Positions 1 through 8,266 of a stretch of 64,000 nucleotides of DNA are shown here, piece by piece; the stretch's first letter is position 1; every line of letters starts with the position of its first letter. The stretch comes from Verrucomicrobiota bacterium. GTDB taxonomy: Bacteria; Verrucomicrobiota; Verrucomicrobiia; Verrucomicrobiales; Verrucomicrobiaceae. The DNA is taken from positions 1-64,000 of the forward strand of contig JANYCZ010000061.1 of NCBI GenBank assembly GCA_025360015.1, written 5' to 3'. The translations under genes and the position numbers were made by a program. Below the pieces are notes generated by a model. That model saw nothing but the letters and a program-made list of their open reading frames with translations, had not been told where the DNA came from and made no database searches.

Positions 1-267
1 CTGAAGCAATACCCGGACGCAGAGCAGGAGCGGCGTGCCACGCTGGCCGTGCAGGAGCGCACGCTCGGCCCGGCCCATGCGGAAACTCTGACCAACTGCC
101 ACAATCTGGCGCTGTGCCTCAGGGCCATGAACAAAAGCCAGGAAGCCCTGCCCTACGCGCAGCGCGCCCTGGCCGGCAAGCAGAAGACACTCGGCAAAGA
201 CCATCCCAGGACCCAGGCTGCGCAGCGTCTGGTCGATGAACTGACGAAGCAGGCTGCCAGGGCGTGA
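1..267 (+). CDS. TPR protein, C-terminal part (5' truncated)
   Basis: The reading frame is open from the first base and ends with TGA at 265-267, so only the last ~88 residues are in the window. They contain kinesin-light-chain-type TPR units (VQERTLGPAHAETLTNC, QEALPYAQRALAGK, LGKDHPRTQ) and the closing LVDELTKQAARA tail found in the other TPR proteins here. By analogy with the complete paralogs it should be an exported, probably periplasmic, protein-binding scaffold. The ATG at 49 is internal and not the true start. Confidence 0.75.
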   Translation: MKQYPDAEQERRATLAVQERTLGPAHAETLTNCHNLALCLRAMNKSQEALPYAQRALAGKQKTLGKDHPRTQAAQRLVDELTKQAARA

Positions 268-286
268 GACGCAGTCAGCTCAGACT

Positions 287-325
287 TTGGTGAATGATCT
301 GACGAAGAAAGCCGCCAAGGCGTGA
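287..325 (+). pseudogene. Duplicated 3' tail of a TPR gene
   Basis: Thirteen codons reading LVNDLTKKAAKA-stop lie 20 bp after the stop of the preceding TPR gene and match its own ending (LVDELTKQAARA at 229-267). It is a leftover 3' end of another TPR paralog, consistent with deletion by recombination between tandem copies. The rest of 268-510 shows only dispersed repeats, including a GTTGACGGTGGCTG word at ~384-397 that recurs near 49.7 and 58.0 kb. Confidence 0.6.
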
Positions 326-510
326 GATGCACTGCGCCTGAGCGGACGGTCCTGCTTCGCCAAAGCTTCGAAGGAGACCTTGTTGACGGTGGCTGCCAAA
401 AGGCCTCACACGTCCCCGCTCGCGATCATGGAGCATCGCAGGCTCAAGGCATGACCGGCTCTGCCGCAGAGCGGAGGGGCGGAGGGGGGCAGAGGATAAA
501 TTCAGGCTCG

Positions 511-592
511 TTGATGAACGCCTAAAACCACGAAATACCATTTTTAATGATAAACTGCCTGCACTCGCAAATCCGGACCCAATGCTGTTCTC
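511..592 (+). promoter_or_regulatory. Conserved effector-type leader, copy 1
   Basis: Contains TTGATG (511), then AAAACCACGAAATACCAT (524-541), then GCACTCGCAAATCCGGACCCA ending ~582 before the ATG at 593. The same order of blocks precedes the genes or remnants at 7105, 9994, 11849, 15033 and 17550, and on the minus strand the five toxin-like genes. TTGATG and TACCAT are 19 bp apart and could be -35/-10 boxes; alternatively the block binds a regulator. Confidence 0.5.
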
Positions 593-1216
593 ATGAAACC
601 ACCGGACTATTCCCGCAGCCTCTATTTCACACCCCGCACGCCCTGGGGCAGACGCCCGCAGAAACGCCCCGGCCAGGGCCCGAACTACCTGCGCGCTTCT
701 GAGGACAAGCCGCTCGATCCTTCCAACAAGATCATGCAGGGCCTCGCCGGGCAGATGGCCGATAATCAGTTTGGTGGCTCGCAGGGCGCGCCGACAAGGC
801 CATGGGGGACTGGCCAAAGCGTCCCGCCGCGTGCTTTGTCCAGCCAGACAACGCCTTAGAGAGCCGATGAAGCAAGCTACGCGCCTCAGGAGTTTCCTCA
901 GACGCAGCGCATGCCGAGAATGCGATCTGAGTTAGAGGCAGATTTAAAGTCAGAGCCGGAGCCAGAACACATTTCTCCGGCGACAGTGGGTCCGAGAGTT
1001 GTCGGCTCCACACTGGCAGCGCAGCAACAGAGTCGAATGCCAAGTACGAGCGAGGCTAAGAACGCGATACCAACTCCTGAATGGAACATGCCAAAAAATC
1101 CTTTTCAAATCAGGCTCGAAAACGGGCTTGAGCTAAACCCTTATTTGGAAAATGGCGGAGGTGGGCTCAACGGACACTGGACGCCCCGAGCATGGAGGTC
1201 AGGCAAGTCGAAGTAG
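593..1216 (+). pseudogene. RSLYFTPR-family effector-like gene with in-frame amber stop
   Basis: The ATG at 593 opens a frame starting MKPPDYSRSLYFTPRTPWG, the signature of a small family in this window. A TAG at 857-859 interrupts it, but the same frame continues open to 1216 (about 207 codons in total). The second half contains MPSTSEAKN, matching MPSPSEANK in the intact-looking relative at 17697-18194, so both halves belong to one gene. Function is unknown; the Arg/Pro-rich start may be a targeting signal. A TPR gene follows 170 bp downstream. Most likely a recent pseudogene, unless the stop is read through. Confidence 0.6.
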
Positions 1217-1330
1217 CCCCACGCCCAGAAGGGCCACCCCATGAAGCTGCGTTGTCGCACACGGTAAGTGCGGTCCGGAGGAATCGCACTCTTGTCCTTG
1301 ATGCAGCCCCGCCAGCATCGCAACGCAACT

Positions 1331-1386
1331 ATCAACTTGTCCCTCATCCGTTCATCCTTCACTCTGGAGAAACCAGCCCTTCTCCC
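1331..1386 (+). promoter_or_regulatory. Conserved TPR-gene leader, copy 1
   Basis: Runs ATCAACTTG (1331), CATCCTTCACTCTGGAGAAA, CCAGCCCTTCTCCC up to the ATG at 1387. Nearly the same bases stand directly before the TPR starts at 5811, 18380 and 19936. This supports those starts and a shared promoter or translational element. GGAGA and TCTCC in it can pair as a short hairpin. Confidence 0.5.
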
Positions 1387-2556
1387 ATGAAGCCCCTTCT
1401 CGCCGCTCTTCTCCTGCTTGCCGCCGTCGATCCAGGCATGGCCACTGCTGCGGCGGCAACGGAAAAAAACAAGACGGCGAAGGCAGAGCACGCCACCCAG
1501 GACATCAGCAAGAAGGCCTTTATGGCCGCCATAGCGTTGCGCGATGCAGGCAGGCTCCCTGAGGCGGAAAAGGCCCTGCGGTCGCTGGTGGCGGCACGCA
1601 CGCAGGCGCTGGGGGCGGAGGATCGGGAGACTTTGTGGCCCAGGGTGGCACTGATGACGATGGTGCTGACGCGACACACGGATGCCAAAGCGGAAGCCGA
1701 GGGCGCGGCCCTGCTCCAGATTCTGCAGCGTGTTCTGGGTGCGGAAGATCGTGAGACACTAAGCTTCCAGAAATGTATGATCATTGCGAAGTCGGCGCTC
1801 GGCAGCTTCGCTGAAGCAGAGCAGGACTTCCACCGATTGATCCCCATCATCACACGGGTGTTTGGCCCGGAGGATGAGGAGACCCTGACTGCACGCACGA
1901 TGTTCGCCCTCGTCTTGATGGACCAACGGAAACTGGAGGAAGCCGAAAAGGAAACCCGCCTGGTGCTGAGCCTCTATGAGCGAGTGAGCGATGCTGAGGC
2001 TGCGGGCACCCTGCACGCCAGGCATAATCTAGGGCTGGTGCTAATGCTCCAGGAAAACTATGCGGAGGCGGAGCCCCTGCTGCGGGCCGTAGTTGCCAGC
2101 CAGACGCGGGTGTTCGGGCCCGAACATCCTGACACCCTGGAAAGCCGCAACGCCCTGGCGAGGGTGTTCAGCCGGGAAGAAAAACATGCCAAAGCAGAGA
2201 AGGAACTGCGCCGTGTGATCGCCATCCAAACGCGCACCCTCGGGCCGGAGCACCCAGACACCCTGAGATGCCGGGCGAACTGGGCCAGAGAGCTGCCCGT
2301 GCCGGAGGCCGAGCAGGAATTTCGTGCCGTGCTGGCTGTTCAGGAGCGGGTGCTCGGCCCGGAAGATCCGGAAACTCTGCGCAACTGTTACAACCTGGCA
2401 GTGTTCCTGGCCATGCGAGACAAGCACCAGGAGGCCGTGACCTACGCGCAGCGTGCCTATGCAGGCCGGCTGAAACTCCTGGGCAGCGACCACCCTGACA
2501 CCCAGTATTCTGAACAGCTGGTGAAGACCCTGAAGAAGCAGGACGCGAAGGCGTGA
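1387..2556 (+). CDS. Exported TPR protein (kinesin-light-chain-type repeats)
   Basis: Start chosen at ATG 1387 because it gives a clean Sec signal peptide (MKPLLAALLLLAAVDPGMATA) and directly follows a leader conserved in three other TPR genes. The 389-residue product has ~42-residue TPR_10/TPR_12-type units across its length, recognisable by LGAEDRETL, FGPEDEETL and LGPEHPDTL turns. Such repeats bind other proteins; the signal peptide places it in the periplasm or outside. It follows a broken RSLYFTPR-type gene, an order repeated elsewhere in the array. No catalytic motif is seen. A role as immunity protein, chaperone or scaffold is inference from context only. Confidence 0.85.
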   Translation: MKPLLAALLLLAAVDPGMATAAAATEKNKTAKAEHATQDISKKAFMAAIALRDAGRLPEAEKALRSLVAARTQALGAEDRETLWPRVALMTMVLTRHTDAKAEAEGAALLQILQRVLGAEDRETLSFQKCMIIAKSALGSFAEAEQDFHRLIPIITRVFGPEDEETLTARTMFALVLMDQRKLEEAEKETRLVLSLYERVSDAEAAGTLHARHNLGLVLMLQENYAEAEPLLRAVVASQTRVFGPEHPDTLESRNALARVFSREEKHAKAEKELRRVIAIQTRTLGPEHPDTLRCRANWARELPVPEAEQEFRAVLAVQERVLGPEDPETLRNCYNLAVFLAMRDKHQEAVTYAQRAYAGRLKLLGSDHPDTQYSEQLVKTLKKQDAKA

Positions 2557-2801
2557 GGTGCAGGGTGGTGCTATGCCTGGCAGCGGGACTCTTGGCACTC
2601 AGTTTCAGGCTGGGTGGAAGGCCGAAAAGGCTGGTGCCTGAGGACTCGCCTGAGGACTCAAAAAATCGCAGCTTTCTTTGCGCTCGGGATGACAAGTCAA
2701 GTGCATTGCAAATGCATGTGTGTTATTTCATGGACGCACGCATAAGACAAAAATGCATCCCTGCTTGCGAGTATTGATTCAGCGCCCTAGCATCTGTTTA
2801 A

Positions 2802-3716
2802 ATGGATCGAATTGTACAGGCCTTTTACGGCGAGAAGTTTGAAAACGCATTCCTTCGCTCGAAGGGCGAGGCGTTTCAATCTTTCTTCAATCGTCTGATG
2901 GAGCGTGCCCATCGAGGTGACTTCATGGCCTGCCGACCATGGGGCAATGTGGGAGATCGGAAAAACGACGGCTTCCTCACATCTGAACGACGGCTGTTCC
3001 AATGCTATGCTCCCAATGAAATGACGGCTGCGGCAGCATCAGCGAAGATTGAAGAAGACTTCACAGAGGCGATCCCACATTGGGGCCAGCATTTCGACAA
3101 ATGGTCCTTGGTCCACAATGCTCCTGATGGTCTGCCTCCACACGTTCACACAAAAATTTTAGAGCTTGCAGCGACTCATGCAAATATTTCGATTGAACCA
3201 TGGGGGCTTGAAGAACTCCGGCTGGTCTTTCGTCGGCTTGAGCTTGCTGATTTGGAATCATGGTTCGGATTTGTACCTGCCGGTGTTCAAGAAGCCCAGC
3301 TTGGCTTCGAGGACATCCGGCTTGTCTTGGAAGAGATTCAGGCCCGCAGTTTGCCCCCTGACCAGGTTCCCGCAGTCGTGCAACCTGGCAAGATCAAGGC
3401 CAACAGTTTGTCCGACGACGTTGCCACTCTTTTATGGGCAGGATCGAGCCGTGCCTTTTTGGTAAAGGACTTTTTCGATTCCTGGCATGACGAAACTTAT
3501 GGCGAACGCCTGCAAAAGTCTTTTCGAGATAAGTATCTCGAATTGAAACAGCAAATCCCGGCGCTTCACCCCAACAGCATATTCGATGAACTGCATGCTT
3601 GGGCAGGCGGGCCAAGCCGTACTTCGGCTGCACGGGAGATGGCCGTGCTCGCAGTGCTTGCCTACTTTTTTGATTCCTGCGACATTTTCGAGCCAGCCCG
3701 ACCACCTGCGCCATGA
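2802..3716 (+). CDS. ABC-3C defence system, nuclease-like effector component
   Basis: A 304-residue protein opening a tight three-gene operon with a DUF2326 ATPase. The N-terminal ~150 residues contain MACRPWGNVGDRKNDGF followed by FQCYAPNE, resembling the GD-x-K/NDG and following beta-strand of restriction-endonuclease-fold (Mrr-like) nucleases. The C-terminal ~150 residues look like the helical interaction domain of ABC-three-component proteins. In such systems the first protein is thought to be the effector released or activated by the ATPase complex. Its stop overlaps the next start by 4 nt (ATGA). Family assignment is from remembered sequence features. Confidence 0.7.
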   Translation: MDRIVQAFYGEKFENAFLRSKGEAFQSFFNRLMERAHRGDFMACRPWGNVGDRKNDGFLTSERRLFQCYAPNEMTAAAASAKIEEDFTEAIPHWGQHFDKWSLVHNAPDGLPPHVHTKILELAATHANISIEPWGLEELRLVFRRLELADLESWFGFVPAGVQEAQLGFEDIRLVLEEIQARSLPPDQVPAVVQPGKIKANSLSDDVATLLWAGSSRAFLVKDFFDSWHDETYGERLQKSFRDKYLELKQQIPALHPNSIFDELHAWAGGPSRTSAAREMAVLAVLAYFFDSCDIFEPARPPAP

Positions 3717-3961
3717 TTCTGCCCACCAAACATCTTTCTGAGCACCGGGCAATCATGACTGTGGGAGCAGAAATTCTGCGCCATCTCAATGAACCAACAA
3801 CGGTCTCGCGCCTATGGGAGGAAATGAAAGCAAGCCAGGGAGGCAAGCCCTCCATTCGATTATCTTTTGACTGGTTTATTCTCTCTCTGGACTGGCTTTA
3901 TCTGATCAGCGCTGTCACCTTCAAAGAAGGACGTATCAGCAAAATTCGCCCAAGTGTATGA
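3713..3961 (+). CDS. ABC-3C system middle component (MC6-like)
   Basis: An 82-residue protein overlapping both neighbours by 4 nt, so translation is coupled across the operon. Features fit ABC-3C middle component 6: an N-terminal LPTKHLSEHRAIMTVGAEIL helix, a short winged-helix-like centre (TVSRLWEEMKA) and a hydrophobic FDWFILSLDWLYLISAV strand/helix ending in a small beta hairpin. Middle components are thought to bridge the effector and the SMC-like ATPase. Size and gene order are as expected; assignment to subtype MC6 rather than another MC is less certain. Confidence 0.65.
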   Translation: MILPTKHLSEHRAIMTVGAEILRHLNEPTTVSRLWEEMKASQGGKPSIRLSFDWFILSLDWLYLISAVTFKEGRISKIRPSV

Positions 3962-5661
3962 TCCACCAGATTTACAGCAGCATAGAGACATTCAAAGCCC
4001 TCAAGTTCCGAACCGGCCTGAATCTCATTCTTGCCCAGAAATCCACCGGAGCCACAACTGGCCAAACCCGAAATCGCGCCGGGAAAACCAGCTTTGTTGA
4101 AACGATTCACTTCCTCATGGGAGCAAAGGTTGAAGCAAAGACGCCATTCTCATCTCCTGACTTGAAGAACGCGACTTTCGGCATGGACTTGGACCTCGGC
4201 GGGCAGCAGGTAAGTGTCCAAAGAGAAAATATTCCTGGGGCCAAATTTGTTGTCGATGGCGTGACCATTGCTGGCACGGAGTGGAAATCCCAACTCGGAA
4301 CAGCTTTCTTTGAACTGCCTGCTAACAGTGCTGAAGACGATAAGAATCCATCGTTTCGCTCTCTTTTTTCATATTTTGCAAGAAGACAAGCCAGCCTCGG
4401 ATTCACAGGTCCAGAAAAGCAGGCAGTAGCAATGTCACACGGTGACTGGCAGACAGCGCTCTTGTACTTTTTGGGGCTGGATTGGCGGCTTGCTCGTGAA
4501 TGGCAGGTAGTCCGGGACCGTGAGAAAACTTTGAAGGAACTAAAGAAGGCTGCCAGTGATGGGGCGCTTGGTGCAACCATTGGCACGGCTGCAGATCTAC
4601 GAACACAGCATACTGTGGCTGATGCTCGACTCTCAAAGCTTAAGACCGAACTCTCAGCCTTTCATGTGCTGCCTGAGTATCGCTCTTTGGAGGTGGAAGC
4701 CGATCAAATCCAAACCAAACTGTCTAAGCTCTCGAACGACAACTCGGTCGATATGGCTGCGCTTCGCCATGCCGAAGCAGCCCTTCATTCTGAATCTCCT
4801 CCTTCTCATGTCGATCTGGAACAATTGTATGGTGAAGCTGGCGTGATACTACCGCCAGAGGCTCTGCGAAGATACGAAGAGGTCCGTGACTTCCATGCCT
4901 CGGTACTAAGAAACCGCCAAGATTACCTGCTTGAAGAAGTGCAGTCCGCACAAAAGAGAATCTCTCATCGCGAACCCGAACTACGGAAGCTCAACCATCG
5001 CCAGCAAGAAGTGATGGGAACGCTGCAAGGGCACGGAGCGCTTGATCAGTTTTCCAAGATGCAGGCTGAAGTTGCTCGAATGGAAGTCCAAGTCGAAAGC
5101 CTATTTCAACGTTTCCAAGCAGCTGAGCAGCTTGAAGGCACCAAAACCGAACTCGACCTCGAACGTGGGCGCCTGACGCTCCGCCTTCGCCGAGATTTTG
5201 CAGAACAGAGCGACCGACTTCGATCCGCAATTTTAGCTTATGAGGAATTCTCACAAGCTCTCTATGAAGAAGCCGGAAGTATGACGATCGATGAAACCGC
5301 CAACGGGCCTTCTCCAAAGTTTCCCATCCAAGGCGAGCGCAGCAAAGGCATTGGTAATATGAAGATCTTTTGCTTTGATCTTATGCTGATGAAACTTTGT
5401 GCGCAGCGAGGCATCGGACCCGGCTTTCTCATCCACGACAGCCACTTATTCGATGGAGTTGACGGAAGGCAGATTGTAAGTGCTCTTCGTGTGGGGGCTG
5501 AGGCAGCAAAAACATACGGATTTCAATACATTGTCACACTCAACGAGGATGATGCATTTAAAGAAAAGGAAGCCGGTTTTTCGGTCGAAGACTATGTCTT
5601 GCCGATCCGCTTGACTGACGCCACAGAAGATGGCGGCCTGTTTGGGTTTAGGTTTGATTAA
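3958..5661 (+). CDS. DUF2326 SMC-like ATPase of ABC-3C system
   Basis: A 567-residue ABC/SMC-type ATPase. The N-terminus has a P-loop (TRNRAGKTSFVE, about residues 37-48). The middle (residues ~180-420) is a long Glu/Arg/Leu-rich coiled coil. The C-terminus carries the DUF2326 block: KIFCFDLMLMKLC, then FLIHDSHLFDGVDGRQ as Walker B region, then YIVTLNEDD. In ABC-three-component systems this subunit senses an invader signal, perhaps at DNA, and controls the nuclease-like partner. It is the last gene of the 2802-5661 operon. Less GC-biased wording than the flanking TPR genes suggests transfer as a unit. Confidence 0.82.
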   Translation: MIHQIYSSIETFKALKFRTGLNLILAQKSTGATTGQTRNRAGKTSFVETIHFLMGAKVEAKTPFSSPDLKNATFGMDLDLGGQQVSVQRENIPGAKFVVDGVTIAGTEWKSQLGTAFFELPANSAEDDKNPSFRSLFSYFARRQASLGFTGPEKQAVAMSHGDWQTALLYFLGLDWRLAREWQVVRDREKTLKELKKAASDGALGATIGTAADLRTQHTVADARLSKLKTELSAFHVLPEYRSLEVEADQIQTKLSKLSNDNSVDMAALRHAEAALHSESPPSHVDLEQLYGEAGVILPPEALRRYEEVRDFHASVLRNRQDYLLEEVQSAQKRISHREPELRKLNHRQQEVMGTLQGHGALDQFSKMQAEVARMEVQVESLFQRFQAAEQLEGTKTELDLERGRLTLRLRRDFAEQSDRLRSAILAYEEFSQALYEEAGSMTIDETANGPSPKFPIQGERSKGIGNMKIFCFDLMLMKLCAQRGIGPGFLIHDSHLFDGVDGRQIVSALRVGAEAAKTYGFQYIVTLNEDDAFKEKEAGFSVEDYVLPIRLTDATEDGGLFGFRFD

Positions 5662-5751
5662 TTCATTCCCGTTTTACTGTAAAACAGAGCTCAAGCTAAG
5701 CGGAAAAATCCAACTGCTCCTTCGCCTGAAGCAAACCGGCAGCGATGCCAC

Positions 5752-5810
5752 ATTAACTACTTGTCACTCCTCCGCCGATCCCTCACTCTGGAGAAGCCAG
5801 CCCTTTTCCG
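5752..5810 (+). promoter_or_regulatory. Conserved TPR-gene leader, copy 2
   Basis: ATTAACTACTTG followed by CCCTCACTCTGGAGAAGCC and CAGCCCTTTTCCG before ATG 5811 matches the leaders at 1331, 18323 and 19879. Its survival directly behind the ABC-3C operon shows that the operon was inserted upstream of an existing TPR transcription unit. Confidence 0.5.
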
Positions 5811-6986
5811 ATGAAGCTTCTCCTCACCGCCTTCCTGCTGCTTTGCACCTTCGGCGCAGGCACAGAGGCTGCGGCGGACGACAACGGAAAAAACGAGGCG
5901 ATGGCGGCAGTAGACGCCGCACCGGACATCAGCAAGAAGGCCTTTGACGCTGCCCTGGCACTGCGCAAGGCGGGCAAGTATCCCGAGGCAGAGCAGGCTT
6001 TTCGGGCGCTGGCGGCGGCACGCACGCAAGTGCTCGGGGCGGAGGACCGGGAGACTTTGCTGGCCAGAACGGAACTGATGAAACAAGAACTGGAACGCCG
6101 CAAGGCGGAAGGGGCCGAGGGCACCGCCCTGCTCAAGGATCTGAGGCGCGTCCTGGGTGCGGAAGATCGGACGACTCTGAACTTCCAGGGGTGGCTGATT
6201 CGTGTGGATGCTGAACAAGGCCGACATGCCATGGCGGAGCAGGAATGCCGCAGCTTGATCCCCATCGTCACACGGGCGCTCGGGCCGGAGGATGATGAAA
6301 CCCTGGCGATACGCATGGAACTGGCCGGCGTCCTGCTACACCAAAGAAAACTGAAGGAAGCCGAGAAGGAGCTGCGCCAACTGCTGGACGCCTATAGGCG
6401 GGCGGGTGCCAGAGATGAGGCCACTCTGCACGCCAGGCATAATCTGGCGCTGGTGCTGATCTACCAGCAAAACTATGCGGAGGCGGAGGCCCTGCTGCGT
6501 GAGGTGATCGCCAGCCGGGTGCGGGGACTCGGCCCCGAGCATCCCGACACCCTCGGCAGCCGCAGCGCTCTGGCGGTGGCGTACAAAGGTGACCATAACC
6601 ATGCGGAGGCAGAGGAGGAACTGCGCCGTGTGACAGCCATCCAGACGCGCACCCTGGGGCCGGAACATCCAGACACCTTGAGAAGCCGGGCGAACTGGGC
6701 CGAAGAACTGCCTCTGCCGGAGGCCGTGGCAGAGTTTCGCGCCGTGCTGGCTCTTCAGGAGCGCGTGCTCGGTCCGGAGGATCTGGAAACTCTGCGCACC
6801 TGCCACAACCTGGCAAAGCACCTGAATGCGCAGCAGAAGTACGCAGAGGCTCTGACCTACGCCCGGCGCGCCTATGCAGGCCGGATGAAGGTGCTGGGCG
6901 AGGACCATTCTGAAACCCGGGACTCCCGGCTGCTGGTGAAAGATCTGCTGAAGCCCGAGGCCAAGGCGTGCGGAGAGGAAAAGTGA
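5811..6986 (+). CDS. Exported TPR protein
   Basis: A 391-residue paralog of the 1387-2556 product. The signal peptide is MKLLLTAFLLLCTFGAGTEA; mature repeats follow from LRKAGKYPEAEQAFRALAA onward with LGAEDRETL, LGPEDDETL and LGPEHPDTL turns, ending in a TYARRAYAGRMKVLGEDH unit. It should be a periplasmic alpha-solenoid that binds a partner. Unlike most array members, the gene before it is not an effector remnant but the ABC-3C operon. Confidence 0.85.
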   Translation: MKLLLTAFLLLCTFGAGTEAAADDNGKNEAMAAVDAAPDISKKAFDAALALRKAGKYPEAEQAFRALAAARTQVLGAEDRETLLARTELMKQELERRKAEGAEGTALLKDLRRVLGAEDRTTLNFQGWLIRVDAEQGRHAMAEQECRSLIPIVTRALGPEDDETLAIRMELAGVLLHQRKLKEAEKELRQLLDAYRRAGARDEATLHARHNLALVLIYQQNYAEAEALLREVIASRVRGLGPEHPDTLGSRSALAVAYKGDHNHAEAEEELRRVTAIQTRTLGPEHPDTLRSRANWAEELPLPEAVAEFRAVLALQERVLGPEDLETLRTCHNLAKHLNAQQKYAEALTYARRAYAGRMKVLGEDHSETRDSRLLVKDLLKPEAKACGEEK

Positions 6987-7021
6987 TAAGCGCATCCTGG
7001 CCCCGCTTGATTTTTACACGC

Positions 7022-7104
7022 AAATCAACTGCCATCAAACCACATAATACCATCTCAAAATATACACAACTTGCACTCTTAAATTCGGACCCGGTCCTGT
7101 TCCC
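7022..7104 (+). promoter_or_regulatory. Conserved effector-type leader, copy 2
   Basis: Contains AAACCACATAATACCAT (~7037-7053), TTGCACTCTTAAATTCGGACCC (7071-7092 region) and GTCCTGTTCCC before ATG 7105, in the same order and spacing as at 511-592 and 9910-9993. Confidence 0.5.
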
Positions 7105-7218
7105 ATGAAACCACGGGACTATTCCCGCAGCCTGTACTTCACACCACGCACGCACGCCCTGGGGCCGACGCCCGCAGAAACGCCCCGGCCAGAGCCCGAA
7201 CCACCTGCGCGCGTCTGA
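7105..7218 (+). pseudogene. RSLYFTPR-family gene remnant (4-bp insertion frameshift)
   Basis: The start MKPRDYSRSLYFTPRT is preserved but a CGCA duplication (ACGCACGCACGCC instead of ACGCACGCC) shifts the frame, giving LGPTPAETP and a stop at 7216-7218. The out-of-frame DNA still carries the rest of the family N-terminus up to the YLRASED-equivalent, after which similarity ends. No TPR gene follows; an unrelated hydrolase gene begins at 7391. Confidence 0.65.
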
Positions 7219-7390
7219 GGAGGCCGGGCACAGCTGAGAAGTGCGCGGAACAGGACAGAGCAAATGCCCGGCCTGTTTTTTTTGACCGCTTTCATGCAGG
7301 TGTCAGGGGGCGCAAACGCTGATTGCCAAAGCTTTGTCGCACTTGATTTCGATCTTGCCGCGTTCCGGGAGGCGGCTAGGATGAAGCCTC

Positions 7391-8266
7391 ATGAGAGACT
7401 CAATCTCAGCCCGTAACAACGTCCAAATCTGCGGTCAGGGCGCCCGCACCATGCTCTTTGCACATGGCTTTGGCTGCGACCAGAACATGTGGCGCTACAT
7501 CACGCCTGCGTTTGAAAAGGATTATCGCATCGTGCTTTTTGATTATGTCGGCTGCGGCAAGTCCGATGTGAATGCCTACCATGCGAGCCGCTATGGCAGC
7601 CTCGAAGGTTACGCGAGGGACGTTCTGGACGTCTGCGAGGCGCTGGATCTCACGGATGTCATCTTCGTGGGCCACTCCGTCAGCAGCATGATCGGCGTGC
7701 TGGCCGCCAATCAGCAGCCGCAGCGCTTTTCACACCTCATCATGCTCGGCCCCTCCCCCTGCTATGTGAATGATGGCGACTACATCGGCGGCTTTGAGCG
7801 GGAAGACATCATGGGCCTGCTGGACACCATGGAACGCAACTTCCTCGGCTGGGCGCAGTTCCTGGCTCCTGTGGCCATGAAGAACAGTGAGCGCCCGGAA
7901 CTGGCGCAGGAGCTGGAGGAGAGCTTTTGCTCCACGGATCCTGACATCATGCGCCGCTTTGCGGAGGCCACCTTTCTTGCAGACAATCGTGCCGATCTTC
8001 CCAAGGTCCGTGTGCCGTCCCTGATCCTGCAATGCACGGAAGACACCATCGCCCCGCTCTGCGTGGGCGTCTATCTGCAGCAGCATCTGCCCGGCAGCAC
8101 CCTGCGTGTGATGAATGCCACCGGGCACTGCCCGCACATGAGTCACCCGATTGAGACCGTGCAGCTGATGAAAGAGTATCTGCTCGCCGCCGCCACGCCT
8201 GCCCCACCCCGCGTGCAGCAAGACCTCGCCGCTGTGACGACTGCCGCCTCAACCGTCAGTGCTTAA
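7391..8266 (+). CDS. rsbQ: RsbQ-like alpha/beta hydrolase
   Basis: A 291-residue alpha/beta hydrolase closely resembling Bacillus RsbQ: FGCDQNMWR, LFDYVGCGKSD, nucleophile GHSVS (Ser96), acid in CTEDTIAP (Asp218), GHCPHMSHP (His246). In Bacillus RsbQ works with the PAS phosphatase RsbP in energy-stress signalling, probably by processing a small hydrophobic ligand; plant KAI2/D14 receptors belong to the same family. Here the stop overlaps the start of a PAS-histidine kinase gene (TAATG), so the hydrolase very likely supplies or senses the ligand of that kinase. A ~25-residue Ala/Pro/Thr tail is extra. Confidence 0.9.
   Translation: MRDSISARNNVQICGQGARTMLFAHGFGCDQNMWRYITPAFEKDYRIVLFDYVGCGKSDVNAYHASRYGSLEGYARDVLDVCEALDLTDVIFVGHSVSSMIGVLAANQQPQRFSHLIMLGPSPCYVNDGDYIGGFEREDIMGLLDTMERNFLGWAQFLAPVAMKNSERPELAQELEESFCSTDPDIMRRFAEATFLADNRADLPKVRVPSLILQCTEDTIAPLCVGVYLQQHLPGSTLRVMNATGHCPHMSHPIETVQLMKEYLLAAATPAPPRVQQDLAAVTTAASTVSA

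Noticed and set aside
911-1216. Separate small gene starting at ATG 911
   Set aside because: It is in the same frame as 593-859 and matches the C-terminal part of the relative at 17697-18194, so it is the second half of one interrupted gene.
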